This document shows positions 8,271 to 16,083 of a stretch of 37,115 nt of DNA, in pieces. The notes under the pieces were generated by a model. That model worked only from the letters and a program-made list of their open reading frames with translations, did not search any database and was not told the origin of the DNA. Within the stretch, counting starts at the first letter, position 1. Each line of letters begins with the position of its first letter. Origin of the DNA: Bacteroidota bacterium (GTDB lineage: Bacteria > Bacteroidota > Bacteroidia > Chitinophagales > Chitinophagaceae); assembly GCA_005884665.1 (NCBI GenBank), contig VBAT01000018.1, positions 1-37,115 on the forward strand. The letters are read 5' to 3'. Both the position numbers and the translations under genes were made by a program.

Positions 8271-9791
8271 TTATCTAAATGGGATTGAAATGGTAGTTTT
8301 TTTTGATTTCCTGTTTTTGCGTTTCCACTTCGGGCCTTCTTTGATGAGACGGACGGCTTCTTTGTCACATTGGTCGCAAAGGGATTTTTCTACTTTAAAA
8401 TTTACAGGATTCCCATCCCTGGTTACTTCAAATGATACTTCCACTGAATTTTCGTCAATGCCGCCGGTTTTTCTCTTTTCAAAATTTTCAGGGACATTCA
8501 CGTTGTTGGCCACATATGATCCATAAGAATCCCAACCATCTTCCGGCTCGGGCTCTTCAAGCACCATAGTGTTCTTACGCCGGCTGCTGATATTGCGTTT
8601 TACTTTGTCAATCGTATCCATGGCCACACTCTTATCTTCCTGCATCAGTATGCGGTTGTCAGCAACATAGTTCCGCAATTGCACATTATTATTTTCGAAT
8701 CCAACCGATTTTACCTGTACGTTCATCACTGAATCAGGGGAGACCAATGTAAAATATCCCTGCGCATCGCTATAGGTTCCTACGTTGTCTTTTGTATTGG
8801 TGATATTGGCAAAAGGCAGGGCGTTATTAGCATTATCGGTAACGCGGCCGCGGAAATAGTTGGGCTTACGGTAAAGGGCGTCACTCTTTGCATTGGCAGT
8901 AGCCCCGAAAGAACCATAATTATCACTGGCAGCTTTATCCTTTGCATAGAAGCCGGCTATTCTCACGGTGTCAGCCCTTACCCGCGACTTATTTAAGGCA
9001 ATATCGTCCGTTGGCTCTGCACTGCGCTGTGCTTGTTTAGCCCGGTCATCTGCTTTTTTATATTCGGAGGCCAGGGGGCTGCCAGCCTTAACTTCTTCCC
9101 TCTTTTCTATCTGATTGTTTACAGAAGGTGATACCGGGGGAGCACTTGTCGTTGTAAGCTCGAAGCTTAATTTAGAGGTATCACTGCTACTGCCCGCTGA
9201 GGCAGGGCGATTATCCTTTTGGTCGGCAGTTTCTTTTTTCCCTGACACCTGGAAATTATAATATTGATGTTGCGAATCACTAAAGGTGTTAGTTGTACCT
9301 GAGATATCATCGTTCTTCGATGACCTGGACAGGGTATCTTTTACGGTCTTATTATTCTTTGTTGTCAATGCCGCCACAGGTCTATCTATTGGACCTTTAT
9401 ATAAGAATTCGTAGGCCAATAAACCAGCACCAGCTACCAAGATTATGGCTATCGCAGCTCTTAGCCACGGAAACTGCGATCTACTTGCAGTGTGGATAGG
9501 TATAACTTTAGTCCTCTCGGTATTTTCGCTTAATCTTTTTCTTAATTCGATAATGTCTTCACTGATATTTATGCCTGGCGTAGCATAACCTTCCAGTGCA
9601 TCGGCCAAAAATGGATCATCGAGCGCGGCTTTTTCAAGCTCGTGCATTTCTTTAGGAGACAATTGTCCTTTATGATATTTTTCGATATCAGCTACTGTAA
9701 ATATTTTTATGTTATTATCGTTTGACAAGGTGCTTTTAGGTTTATATTTTTTTCCCCGCTCCCGACTCCTGGCTTCGTACTCCCGACTCAT
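8271..9791 (-). CDS. Anti-sigma-like membrane protein with carboxypeptidase-regulatory and TonB C-terminal domains
   Basis: Up to 506 residues. The cytosolic part (about 29-70: FTVADIEKYHKGQLSPKEMH and ALDDPFLADALEGY) is typical of short Bacteroidota anti-sigma regions. One transmembrane helix spans ~109-131. After a disordered Ser/Thr/Lys-rich linker come a CarboxypepD_reg-like beta domain (~312-375, GRVTDNANNALPFANITNT) and a TonB-C-like domain (~432-506, with VEVSFEVTRDGNPVNFKVEK and a CDQC pair). It is encoded directly after the ECF sigma factor and overlaps it by 50 bp. ATG 9791 lies within a repeat, so the first ~21 residues may be artificial; TTG 9728 (before SNDNNIKIFT) is an alternative start. 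Probable role: membrane-bound control of the adjacent sigma factor. The target of the TonB-like end is unknown. Confidence 0.8.
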   Translation of the reverse strand: MSREYEARSRERGKKYKPKSTLSNDNNIKIFTVADIEKYHKGQLSPKEMHELEKAALDDPFLADALEGYATPGINISEDIIELRKRLSENTERTKVIPIHTASRSQFPWLRAAIAIILVAGAGLLAYEFLYKGPIDRPVAALTTKNNKTVKDTLSRSSKNDDISGTTNTFSDSQHQYYNFQVSGKKETADQKDNRPASAGSSSDTSKLSFELTTTSAPPVSPSVNNQIEKREEVKAGSPLASEYKKADDRAKQAQRSAEPTDDIALNKSRVRADTVRIAGFYAKDKAASDNYGSFGATANAKSDALYRKPNYFRGRVTDNANNALPFANITNTKDNVGTYSDAQGYFTLVSPDSVMNVQVKSVGFENNNVQLRNYVADNRILMQEDKSVAMDTIDKVKRNISSRRKNTMVLEEPEPEDGWDSYGSYVANNVNVPENFEKRKTGGIDENSVEVSFEVTRDGNPVNFKVEKSLCDQCDKEAVRLIKEGPKWKRKNRKSKKTTISIPFR

Positions 9792-10353
9792 TTTTCTCCA
9801 TACATATCTTTAAATTTCTTCTTCCATTCTGGATACAACTTCTCACAAAGTTCCAGTCCTGCCCGGTCATTTCAACTATTTCGTTGTAACATTTGCCCTC
9901 CAGGTAAAATAGGCGGATCGCCGATTGCTGGTCATCCGTCAGGGTACCGAGGCAATATTCCAGTTTTTGGAAATTTTCCTCTTTTTCAAGGACACCATTC
10001 AGATGCACATTTTCTTCATTTTGCACAAACTCAGGCTTGAACTCCACGACTTTCAGATTTTTAGGCGTTCTCAGCTGCATCAGGCAATGATTTTTAGCCA
10101 CCTGGTGCAGCCAGCCCTTAAAATTGTCCACTTCATGCTTTTTCAGCTTCGTAACCAGTTCTTCAAATATATGTATCACGCTGTCTTTTGCCGTTTCGGG
10201 CTCTTTGAAGTATTTCAGGCAAACGCCGTATACCAGCTCCATATACCGTTGGTAGAGTTCACCCAGCACGGTCATATCTTCCGATTCTTTGAACAGCGCG
10301 ATAAGTTCTTTATCCGTTAGTGTATTGGTTGATATTTTTTTTATAAAGGCCAC
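9742..10353 (-). CDS. ECF-type RNA polymerase sigma factor
   Basis: About 203 residues. Region 2 is seen at ~30-90 (LGELYQRYMELVYGVCLKYF, AKDSVIHIFEELVTKL, FKGWLHQVAKNHCLMQLR) and region 4 at ~130-185 (LTDDQQSAIRLFYLEGKCYN, EIVEMTGQDWNFVRSCIQNG), which contains the promoter -35-binding helix-turn-helix. The natural C-terminus is probably near GRRNLKICMEKN; the last ~16 residues come from a repeat shared with the next gene. The sigma factor and anti-sigma form one transcript, divergent from the VWA gene across only 83 bp, so the VWA gene or the cysteine-rich operon are plausible targets (inference). Confidence 0.92.
   Translation of the reverse strand: MAFIKKISTNTLTDKELIALFKESEDMTVLGELYQRYMELVYGVCLKYFKEPETAKDSVIHIFEELVTKLKKHEVDNFKGWLHQVAKNHCLMQLRTPKNLKVVEFKPEFVQNEENVHLNGVLEKEENFQKLEYCLGTLTDDQQSAIRLFYLEGKCYNEIVEMTGQDWNFVRSCIQNGRRNLKICMEKNESGVRSQESGAGKKI
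9754..9790. repeat. GAGTCGGGAG repeat at the sigma/anti-sigma junction
   Basis: On the - strand GAGTCGGGAG occurs at 9790-9781 and GAGTCGGGAG again at 9767-9758, separated by TACGAAGCCAG. The element lies in the overlap of the two reading frames and encodes the unusual tail SGVRSQESGAGKK of the sigma factor and the head REYEARSRERGKK of the anti-sigma-like protein. It looks like a dispersed intergenic repeat that has become coding in both frames. Confidence 0.65.
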
Positions 10354-10385
10354 CGGGACTTAAAAATAATAAATAAAAAGCTCAT

Positions 10386-10399
10386 TTGCATTTATGCAA
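10386..10399. promoter_or_regulatory. Palindrome in the divergent sigma/VWA promoter region
   Basis: TTGCAT-TT-ATGCAA lies in the middle of the 83-bp gap between the two divergent start codons. Its position makes it a candidate operator, but the palindrome is short and only a single copy was found. Confidence 0.3.
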
Positions 10400-10436
10400 T
10401 TGCTAAAAATGCTACATCTCACTTGGAAAACACTTT

Positions 10437-12386
10437 ATGAGGCGATTGCTATTTATCATCACCCCGCTTGTTATGTTTATGTTGGCATTCCGGCCAACAG
10501 ACATGATCACTGTTAGCGGGAAAGTGACTGATGAGAAAGGTGACCCTGTTCCCTTCGCAACTGTCGTGATAAAGGGAACAAGATCGGGAGCAGCAGCGAC
10601 TGTTGATGGTATCTACAAGATACAAGTATCCACGCCGAACAATACCCTGGTTTTTTCAGCTCCCGGCTATGAAGCTGTTGAAATAAAGATAGACGGCAAA
10701 ACTGTGGTAGACGGAAAAATAACCATTAATGCTACACTTGTCGCAAAAACTCAGGCATTGAGTGAAGTGGTAGTGACAATTGGGTATTCAACGAGAAAGA
10801 GGGGGAGAATTGGAAATGAAAGACATTACTCCAACGGTTACGTCTCCCCGAAGTCAAAATCAAACTCTCGAAAAGACAGGAAATACCGCGGCAAAAAACC
10901 TGATGATTTTAATACCGAAGAATACGAGAATATCACAGATAACAGGTTCTTAAAAGTTGCCGACAACCCACTTTCTACTTTTTCTATTGATGTTGACGCA
11001 GCAGCCTACAGCAATGTCAGGCGGTTTATTGACCAGCACCAATTGCCTCCTGCCGGCGCAGTAAGGATCGAAGAAATGGTCAATTATTTCAGTTATGATT
11101 ACCCGCAACCTGTAAACGATCATCCTTTTTCTATCAATACTGAAATATCGGACGCTCCCTGGAATAAAGATCATAAGCTTGTGCTTATCGGTTTACAGGG
11201 AAGAAAAATTCCAACAGAAAATCTTCCGTCTTCGAACCTAGTGTTCCTCGTGGATGTCTCGGGTTCAATGTTTGAGGACGAAAAACTTCCGTTGGTCAAG
11301 GCTTCCATGAAGTTGCTCGTTGACCAGTTGCGCGAACAGGATCGGGTGGCCATCGTTGTATACGCCGGCACGGCCGGACTGGCATTACCTTCCACAAGTG
11401 GTGCCGAAAAATCGTTGATAAAAGGAACGATTGACAAACTTGAGGCAGGCGGTTCTACAGCTGGTGGCCAGGGCATACGATTGGCTTATGAGGTCGCCGA
11501 AGAAAATTTTATGGAAGACGGTAATAATCGTGTGATCCTATGTACTGATGGTGATTTTAATGTTGGTGAAAGCAGTGATGATGACCTGGAAACACTGATC
11601 GAGGAAAAAAGGGAGAATGGCGTTTACCTGACTGTACTTGGTTACGGAATGGGCAATTATAAAGACAGCAAGATGCAAAAGCTTGCGGATAAGGGCAACG
11701 GTAACCATGCCTACATTGATGGTTTGAACGAAGCAAGGAAAGTTCTGGTAAATGAGTTTGGTGGCACGCTTTTCACAATCGCCAAAGATGTGAAACTACA
11801 GGTAGAGTTCAATCCCGAAAAAGTGCAGGGCTACCGCCTCATCGGGTATGAGAACAGGATGCTGGCAAAAGAAGATTTTAACGATGATACAAAGGATGCC
11901 GGTGAACTCGGCAGCAATCATACCGTGACGGCATTGTACGAGATAATACCAGTAGGTGTTAATGATACCTTCTTGGTGGACGTAGATAAACTGAAATATC
12001 AAAAAAGTGTAACAGGAAAGCCAAATAAACCGTCATACGGTAATGAACTGATGACGGTGAAGTTCAGGTATAAAAATCCTGGAGAGAACAAAAGCAGGTT
12101 GATCGAGCATCCCGTCGTTGACCAATTTATCCCACTGGCCGAGACATCAAATAATTTCCGGTTTGCAGCCGCGGTAGCTGAATTTGGAATGTTGCTTCGT
12201 CATTCCACATACAGGGCGAATGCCTCGTTTGAAAATGTGACGACATTAGCTACCGGGGCAAAAGACAAAGATGTGGAAGGATACCGGGCAGAATTTATCA
12301 GGATGGTGGGAAGTGCCATAACTCTTGCAAAGGTGCAAAATGAGGCCAACGACAGAGGCACCGCAAAAATGCAGGAGGGGAAATAA
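10437..12386 (+). CDS. Von Willebrand factor type A protein (YfbK-like) with N-terminal carboxypeptidase-regulatory domain
   Basis: A 649-residue exported protein. It has a signal-like hydrophobic N-terminus (1-18), a CarboxypepD_reg-like domain (~25-103, SGKVTDEKGDPVPFATVVIK), then LSEVVVTIGYSTRKR, reminiscent of the start of SusC-type receptors. A VWA N-terminal region follows (~165-255), then the VWA domain (~266-440) with the metal-binding DVSGS at 273-277, and a DUF3520-like C-terminal part to the end. VWA domains bind partner proteins through a divalent metal. The start follows an AT-rich leader, and a strong terminator follows the gene. It is probably periplasmic or outer-membrane associated. 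Divergence from the sigma/anti-sigma pair suggests co-regulation; the actual partner is unknown. Confidence 0.88.
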   Translation: MRRLLFIITPLVMFMLAFRPTDMITVSGKVTDEKGDPVPFATVVIKGTRSGAAATVDGIYKIQVSTPNNTLVFSAPGYEAVEIKIDGKTVVDGKITINATLVAKTQALSEVVVTIGYSTRKRGRIGNERHYSNGYVSPKSKSNSRKDRKYRGKKPDDFNTEEYENITDNRFLKVADNPLSTFSIDVDAAAYSNVRRFIDQHQLPPAGAVRIEEMVNYFSYDYPQPVNDHPFSINTEISDAPWNKDHKLVLIGLQGRKIPTENLPSSNLVFLVDVSGSMFEDEKLPLVKASMKLLVDQLREQDRVAIVVYAGTAGLALPSTSGAEKSLIKGTIDKLEAGGSTAGGQGIRLAYEVAEENFMEDGNNRVILCTDGDFNVGESSDDDLETLIEEKRENGVYLTVLGYGMGNYKDSKMQKLADKGNGNHAYIDGLNEARKVLVNEFGGTLFTIAKDVKLQVEFNPEKVQGYRLIGYENRMLAKEDFNDDTKDAGELGSNHTVTALYEIIPVGVNDTFLVDVDKLKYQKSVTGKPNKPSYGNELMTVKFRYKNPGENKSRLIEHPVVDQFIPLAETSNNFRFAAAVAEFGMLLRHSTYRANASFENVTTLATGAKDKDVEGYRAEFIRMVGSAITLAKVQNEANDRGTAKMQEGK

Positions 12387-12460
12387 CCTGTTTATGTAAA
12401 GTATTTAGAGGCTGCATCCAATTATAAACGACAGTTATACTAACAGCCGGTTAGTGATAA

Positions 12461-12492
12461 GGAACCGGTTTCTACCGGTTCCACATTTTTTT
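12461..12492 (+). terminator. Strong intrinsic terminator after the VWA gene
   Basis: GGAACCGGT (12461-12469) and ACCGGTTCC (12474-12482) form a perfect 9-bp stem with a 4-nt loop, followed by ACA and seven T (12486-12492). It isolates the VWA transcript from the three-gene operon downstream. Confidence 0.9.
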
Positions 12493-12589
12493 AACTAAAA
12501 CCGTTGCATATGAGTTTGATCTTTACACTTATCCCCGTTTGTAATTACAAAAATTTCCCTTCTCTCCAAAAATTAATCGCATTAATCTC

Positions 12590-13810
12590 ATGAGCAAGCA
12601 TATCCAACTCAGTGTGGCCGATCCCTGCCATGAAAACTGGGATAGTATGACAGCGGCAGAAAAAGGCAGGTTCTGCGGTTCTTGCAAGAAGCAGGTGATC
12701 GATTTTACAAACATGAGCGATTCGCAACTTGCATCGTTTTTTAAAAAGCCTTCCACCGGTTCAGTGTGCGGAAGATTTTATGAAGATCAGTTGGACAGGA
12801 GCATTGAGATACCGAAAAAGAGAATTCCCTGGGTAAAATATTTTTTCCAGTTTGTATTGCCCGCTTTTTTGTTATCGTTAAAAGCGTCCGCACAGGGGAC
12901 TGTTAGGATGGGCAAACTGGCAATAGTCCTCGAAAAAAAGAAAGAAACCAACGACTCAACTTCTGCCCCCAATCTTTTCATTGCGCCAGCAATTCCGACT
13001 ATTAAACAGAATAGCCTGGTGTTGCAGAATTCTGAAATAAGGGATAAAGCATCACTGGTGTGTACAGCTTCACCAGACAGCAGCATTCATGTGACAATGG
13101 GTGCGCTCGTTTCGGTTCGAACCAAAATCACTCGAAAGGAAAAAAGAAAACTCGAACAACTTTTAGCGGCATCGGAAAAGCCGGTTACAATAAAAGGAAG
13201 AGTGGTTGACGCGGAAAACAACCCTATTCCCTTTGCGACAGTCACGATAAAAGAATCAGGTACCGGGATTGCAGCAGACAGTAACGGGCTATTTGAATTG
13301 GAGGCTCTTAGGGTGGAGAAGCAGGTTATCCTGGAAGTTTCATCGGTTGGATTTAATACTGCTAAGGCTATGATTGATATGAAAACCGATCTGGCAAAAG
13401 AGTTAATCATTCAATTAACTCCTAACATTAATTTACCGGCGGTGATAATTAATTCTCCTTCAAGAACGATAACTAAGGGCAATATGACTTCATCGGTGAC
13501 GACGGTATCGTGGTGGAAAGAAAGATCTAAAGAAAAATCTTTACCATCGTCAGTAAGATTATATCCTAACCCCCTACAGAGAAACAGCCCCTTCAACGTG
13601 GAATTCGAAAATTCACGGGATGAAAAGATGCAATTAAGTATTGTCAATATGAGTGGCATAATTGTTATGACAAAGACAGAAAATACGAGGAAAGGATTTA
13701 ATCGTATTATAATGAGTACGGGATCAACATGGCCGGCTGGCATCTACATATTTCAAATGAGAAATGAAAAAGGACAGGTAGTAAAAAAAGAAAAATTAAT
13801 CGTTCAATAG
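12590..13810 (+). CDS. Cys4 N-terminal domain, internal signal peptide, CarboxypepD_reg and T9SS sorting domain (paralog 1)
   Basis: 406 residues in four parts. Residues 1-75 are a cytosolic-type domain with four cysteines (C13, C29, C32, C60) in PCHENW...FCGSCKKQVIDFT...VCGRF, suggesting a zinc or Fe-S site. Residues 76-101 have the form of a signal peptide (KKRIPWVKYFFQFVLPAFLL, then KASA-Q) but begin 75 residues in. Residues 198-280 are CarboxypepD_reg-like (GRVVDAENNPIPFATVTIK). From ~323 (LYPNPLQRN) to the C-terminal KKEKLIVQ is a type A T9SS sorting domain. The first of three tandem paralogs; the next ATG is 6 bp after its stop. If the internal signal peptide is cut, the cysteine domain would stay inside while the remainder is exported. 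Similar N-terminal domains are, to my knowledge, common in Bacteroidota but uncharacterised. Confidence 0.85.
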   Translation: MSKHIQLSVADPCHENWDSMTAAEKGRFCGSCKKQVIDFTNMSDSQLASFFKKPSTGSVCGRFYEDQLDRSIEIPKKRIPWVKYFFQFVLPAFLLSLKASAQGTVRMGKLAIVLEKKKETNDSTSAPNLFIAPAIPTIKQNSLVLQNSEIRDKASLVCTASPDSSIHVTMGALVSVRTKITRKEKRKLEQLLAASEKPVTIKGRVVDAENNPIPFATVTIKESGTGIAADSNGLFELEALRVEKQVILEVSSVGFNTAKAMIDMKTDLAKELIIQLTPNINLPAVIINSPSRTITKGNMTSSVTTVSWWKERSKEKSLPSSVRLYPNPLQRNSPFNVEFENSRDEKMQLSIVNMSGIIVMTKTENTRKGFNRIIMSTGSTWPAGIYIFQMRNEKGQVVKKEKLIVQ

Positions 13811-13816
13811 ATCACT

Positions 13817-15001
13817 ATGACCAAGCATATCCAACTTAGCATCGCCGATCCCTGTCACGAGAACTGGGATAACATGACAGCGGCAGAAAAAGGCAGGTTC
13901 TGCGGTTCCTGCAAGAAGCAGGTGATCGATTTCACGAACATGAGCGATGCCCAACTGGCGGCATTCTTTAAAAAACCTTCTACAGGTTCAGTGTGCGGAA
14001 GATTTTATGAAGATCAGTTGGACAGGAGTATCGAGATACCAAAGAAAAGAATTCCCTGGGTAAAATATTTTTTCCAGTTTGTATTGCCAACTTTTTTGTT
14101 GTCGGCAAAAGCGGCAGGACAGGATAAGCCAAAGGGCAGTGCTACGGCAAAGACAGTAGAGGCCACGCCGAAGAATTGTGATATGATTTTAGGAAATCTT
14201 ATGCCTGTTAAAAAAGTAAGGCTACTCGGTGATACAACTGTATACCAGCCTATTCAAAATTCAAAAAATACGGTCGCGTTATCTCCCGCAAAATTGAAAC
14301 CCGTTAGTCAAATAACCAGCCCTGTGATGATACATGGTATTGTACTGGATGAAAATGACAACCCAGTGCCTTTCGCTTCGGTGATGATCAAAGGAACAAA
14401 AATGGGCATGATAGCAAACGACGCAGGAGTTTTTCAAATAGAAAAGCCTTTAGAAGCGAAGGAAATAACATTGCAGGTTTCATGCGTTGGTCATGTAGAA
14501 ACGGAAGTGCAGATACATGACCAAATTAATTTAACTAAAGACCTCGTAGCACGACTAAAATTCAAAATGGAAGATGAAGTCGTTGTGACTGTCCCGGGAT
14601 TTCATTGTACGCGTATGGTGACAGGAGGGGTGGCAACAGTAATGGGGAAAGCCATTGACACTTTAAAAAGTGAAACAAACGATATCAAACAGAAACTGCC
14701 AGTTCCTCCGGACGACAATCATTCATTGGCGGACATCAATTCTCCAAAAATTTATCCAAATCCTGTTCAGCGAAGCCAGTCACTTAATATCGAATGGAAA
14801 AATGAACAGGCTGAAACGATACAGGTAATGCTGGTTAGCCTGAACGGTAATGTGGTTTATTCACAGGCAAAACAATTCGATAAAGGCCTGAACCGGCTTA
14901 CGATCGAAGTTGATGGCAGATGGGCAGCCGGAATCTATATTGTCCAGGTAAGAAATGAAAAAGGTGCCGTGATCAAAAACGAAAAATTGATTGTTCAATA
15001 G
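13817..15001 (+). CDS. Cys4 N-terminal domain, internal signal peptide, CarboxypepD_reg and T9SS sorting domain (paralog 2)
   Basis: 394 residues, same four-part layout as the upstream gene. The cysteine domain has identical spacing (C13, C29, C32, C60) and nearly identical sequence. The internal signal-like segment ends in KAAGQD, a less ideal cleavage site than in paralog 1. The CarboxypepD_reg-like domain is at ~170-255 (GIVLDENDNPVPFASVMIK). The sorting domain starts at IYPNPVQRS and ends in KNEKLIVQ. The linkers and middle are highly diverged from paralog 1, whereas the first 300 bp contain exact shared DNA blocks of 35, 44 and 41 bp. It is part of a tight operon (6 bp from the previous gene, 9 bp to the next). 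Confidence 0.85.
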   Translation: MTKHIQLSIADPCHENWDNMTAAEKGRFCGSCKKQVIDFTNMSDAQLAAFFKKPSTGSVCGRFYEDQLDRSIEIPKKRIPWVKYFFQFVLPTFLLSAKAAGQDKPKGSATAKTVEATPKNCDMILGNLMPVKKVRLLGDTTVYQPIQNSKNTVALSPAKLKPVSQITSPVMIHGIVLDENDNPVPFASVMIKGTKMGMIANDAGVFQIEKPLEAKEITLQVSCVGHVETEVQIHDQINLTKDLVARLKFKMEDEVVVTVPGFHCTRMVTGGVATVMGKAIDTLKSETNDIKQKLPVPPDDNHSLADINSPKIYPNPVQRSQSLNIEWKNEQAETIQVMLVSLNGNVVYSQAKQFDKGLNRLTIEVDGRWAAGIYIVQVRNEKGAVIKNEKLIVQ

Positions 15002-15010
15002 ACTCTTTTT

Positions 15011-15880
15011 ATGAGCAGGCAGATACAGTTGACCATTCCGCAACCCTGTCATGAAAACTGGGAGGACATGAATCCAACAGAACGGGGCCGGTTCTGCGCA
15101 TCGTGCTGTAAACAGGTAATTGATTTTACACATATGAGTGATTCGCAATTGGCCGCTTTTTTTAGAAAGTCTCCGGACAATTCCCTTTGCGGCAAGGTTA
15201 GCGATGATCAACTGGACCGGGATATTGAAATACCCGGGAAAAGAATTCCCTGGGTAAAATATTTTTTCCAGTTTGCATTACCAGCTTTTCTAATATCAAT
15301 GCGGGCAACCGCGCAAGGAAATGTGAAACTTGTTAAACAGCATACTATAGTGAAGTCCAAAACAGTTCTTCCTACCGATAGCTGTTCTTCAAAAGATCAT
15401 TTGACGGTCGACATAATAACACCTAAGGTTAAATTGCCTATGCTTGCTGTAAATAATCCCGCACCAGATTTAGGCCTGATATCAAGTGTGACTCCCACTC
15501 CCGAACCAAGTCAGCAGCTTTGGCAGGGAAGGGTGGGAGGTCTTGCAATAATCGATAAACCCCAACGAAAGCCCAACCCGGTTTTATTACTGACCCAAAA
15601 GATTATGGATACTGCTTATAGATTTTTCAGGGCCTTCCCAAATCCCTCCTCCCCGGGAGCCAGCCTCAATATCGAGTGGAAACAATCAGAAGAAGGGTAT
15701 TATGTATTTGAATTGATAGATATTTCGGGTAAAAGGGTCTATTCAAAAGAAATATGGATAGATGCTGAAGCGAGATTGCTGAATTTGGAACTACTTTCTG
15801 TGGCGGCCGGTAATTATATTTTGCAGGCGACACATAAAAATTCTGGAAAACATTTCGCGGAAAAGATTGTTATCGAATGA
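15011..15880 (+). CDS. Short paralog: Cys-rich N-terminal domain, internal signal peptide, sorting domain (paralog 3)
   Basis: 289 residues. It keeps the N-terminal cysteine domain (C13, C29, C32, C60) with an extra cysteine at 33 (FCASCCKQVIDFT), and the internal signal-like segment ending RATAQG. It lacks the carboxypeptidase-regulatory domain: a Pro/Ser-rich linker leads straight to a T9SS-type C-terminal domain (from ~212, FRAFPNPSSPG, to HFAEKIVIE). It is the most diverged of the three, although 34 bp over the signal segment remain identical to the other two. Last gene of the operon; no clear terminator follows. Confidence 0.82.
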   Translation: MSRQIQLTIPQPCHENWEDMNPTERGRFCASCCKQVIDFTHMSDSQLAAFFRKSPDNSLCGKVSDDQLDRDIEIPGKRIPWVKYFFQFALPAFLISMRATAQGNVKLVKQHTIVKSKTVLPTDSCSSKDHLTVDIITPKVKLPMLAVNNPAPDLGLISSVTPTPEPSQQLWQGRVGGLAIIDKPQRKPNPVLLLTQKIMDTAYRFFRAFPNPSSPGASLNIEWKQSEEGYYVFELIDISGKRVYSKEIWIDAEARLLNLELLSVAAGNYILQATHKNSGKHFAEKIVIE

Positions 15881-15920
15881 GCCGCGCCTATTACTGGTGT
15901 TATGTTAAGCATATCTTGTC

Positions 15921-16050
15921 GCCACGGATTCACGGATAAAAAAGTAGGTCATCCTGGCATTGATTTGAGGTCGGTGATCGTTCGTCTGTTTATCAGTTAA
16001 TTTGTTAAACAGTGAAATGGTAAATCTGTTCATCCGTGTGTATCCGTGGC
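15921..16050. repeat. Long-spaced inverted repeat of the GCCACGGAT type
   Basis: GCCACGGATTCACGGAT (15921-15937) matches the reverse complement of ATCCGTGTGTATCCGTGGC (16032-16050) apart from a 2-nt length difference. The two arms flank ~94 bp. A related single arm, GCCGCGGATACACGGATT, is at 24426-24443. This looks like a dispersed Bacteroidota intergenic repeat between two convergent transcription units. Confidence 0.65.
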
Positions 16051-16083
16051 AATATAAATCGTCGAATCATACTTGACTTGAAA

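Noticed and set aside
9925..10320. 131-codon + strand frame
   Set aside because: Antisense to the ECF sigma factor; its Phe-rich composition is that of a complementary-strand shadow.
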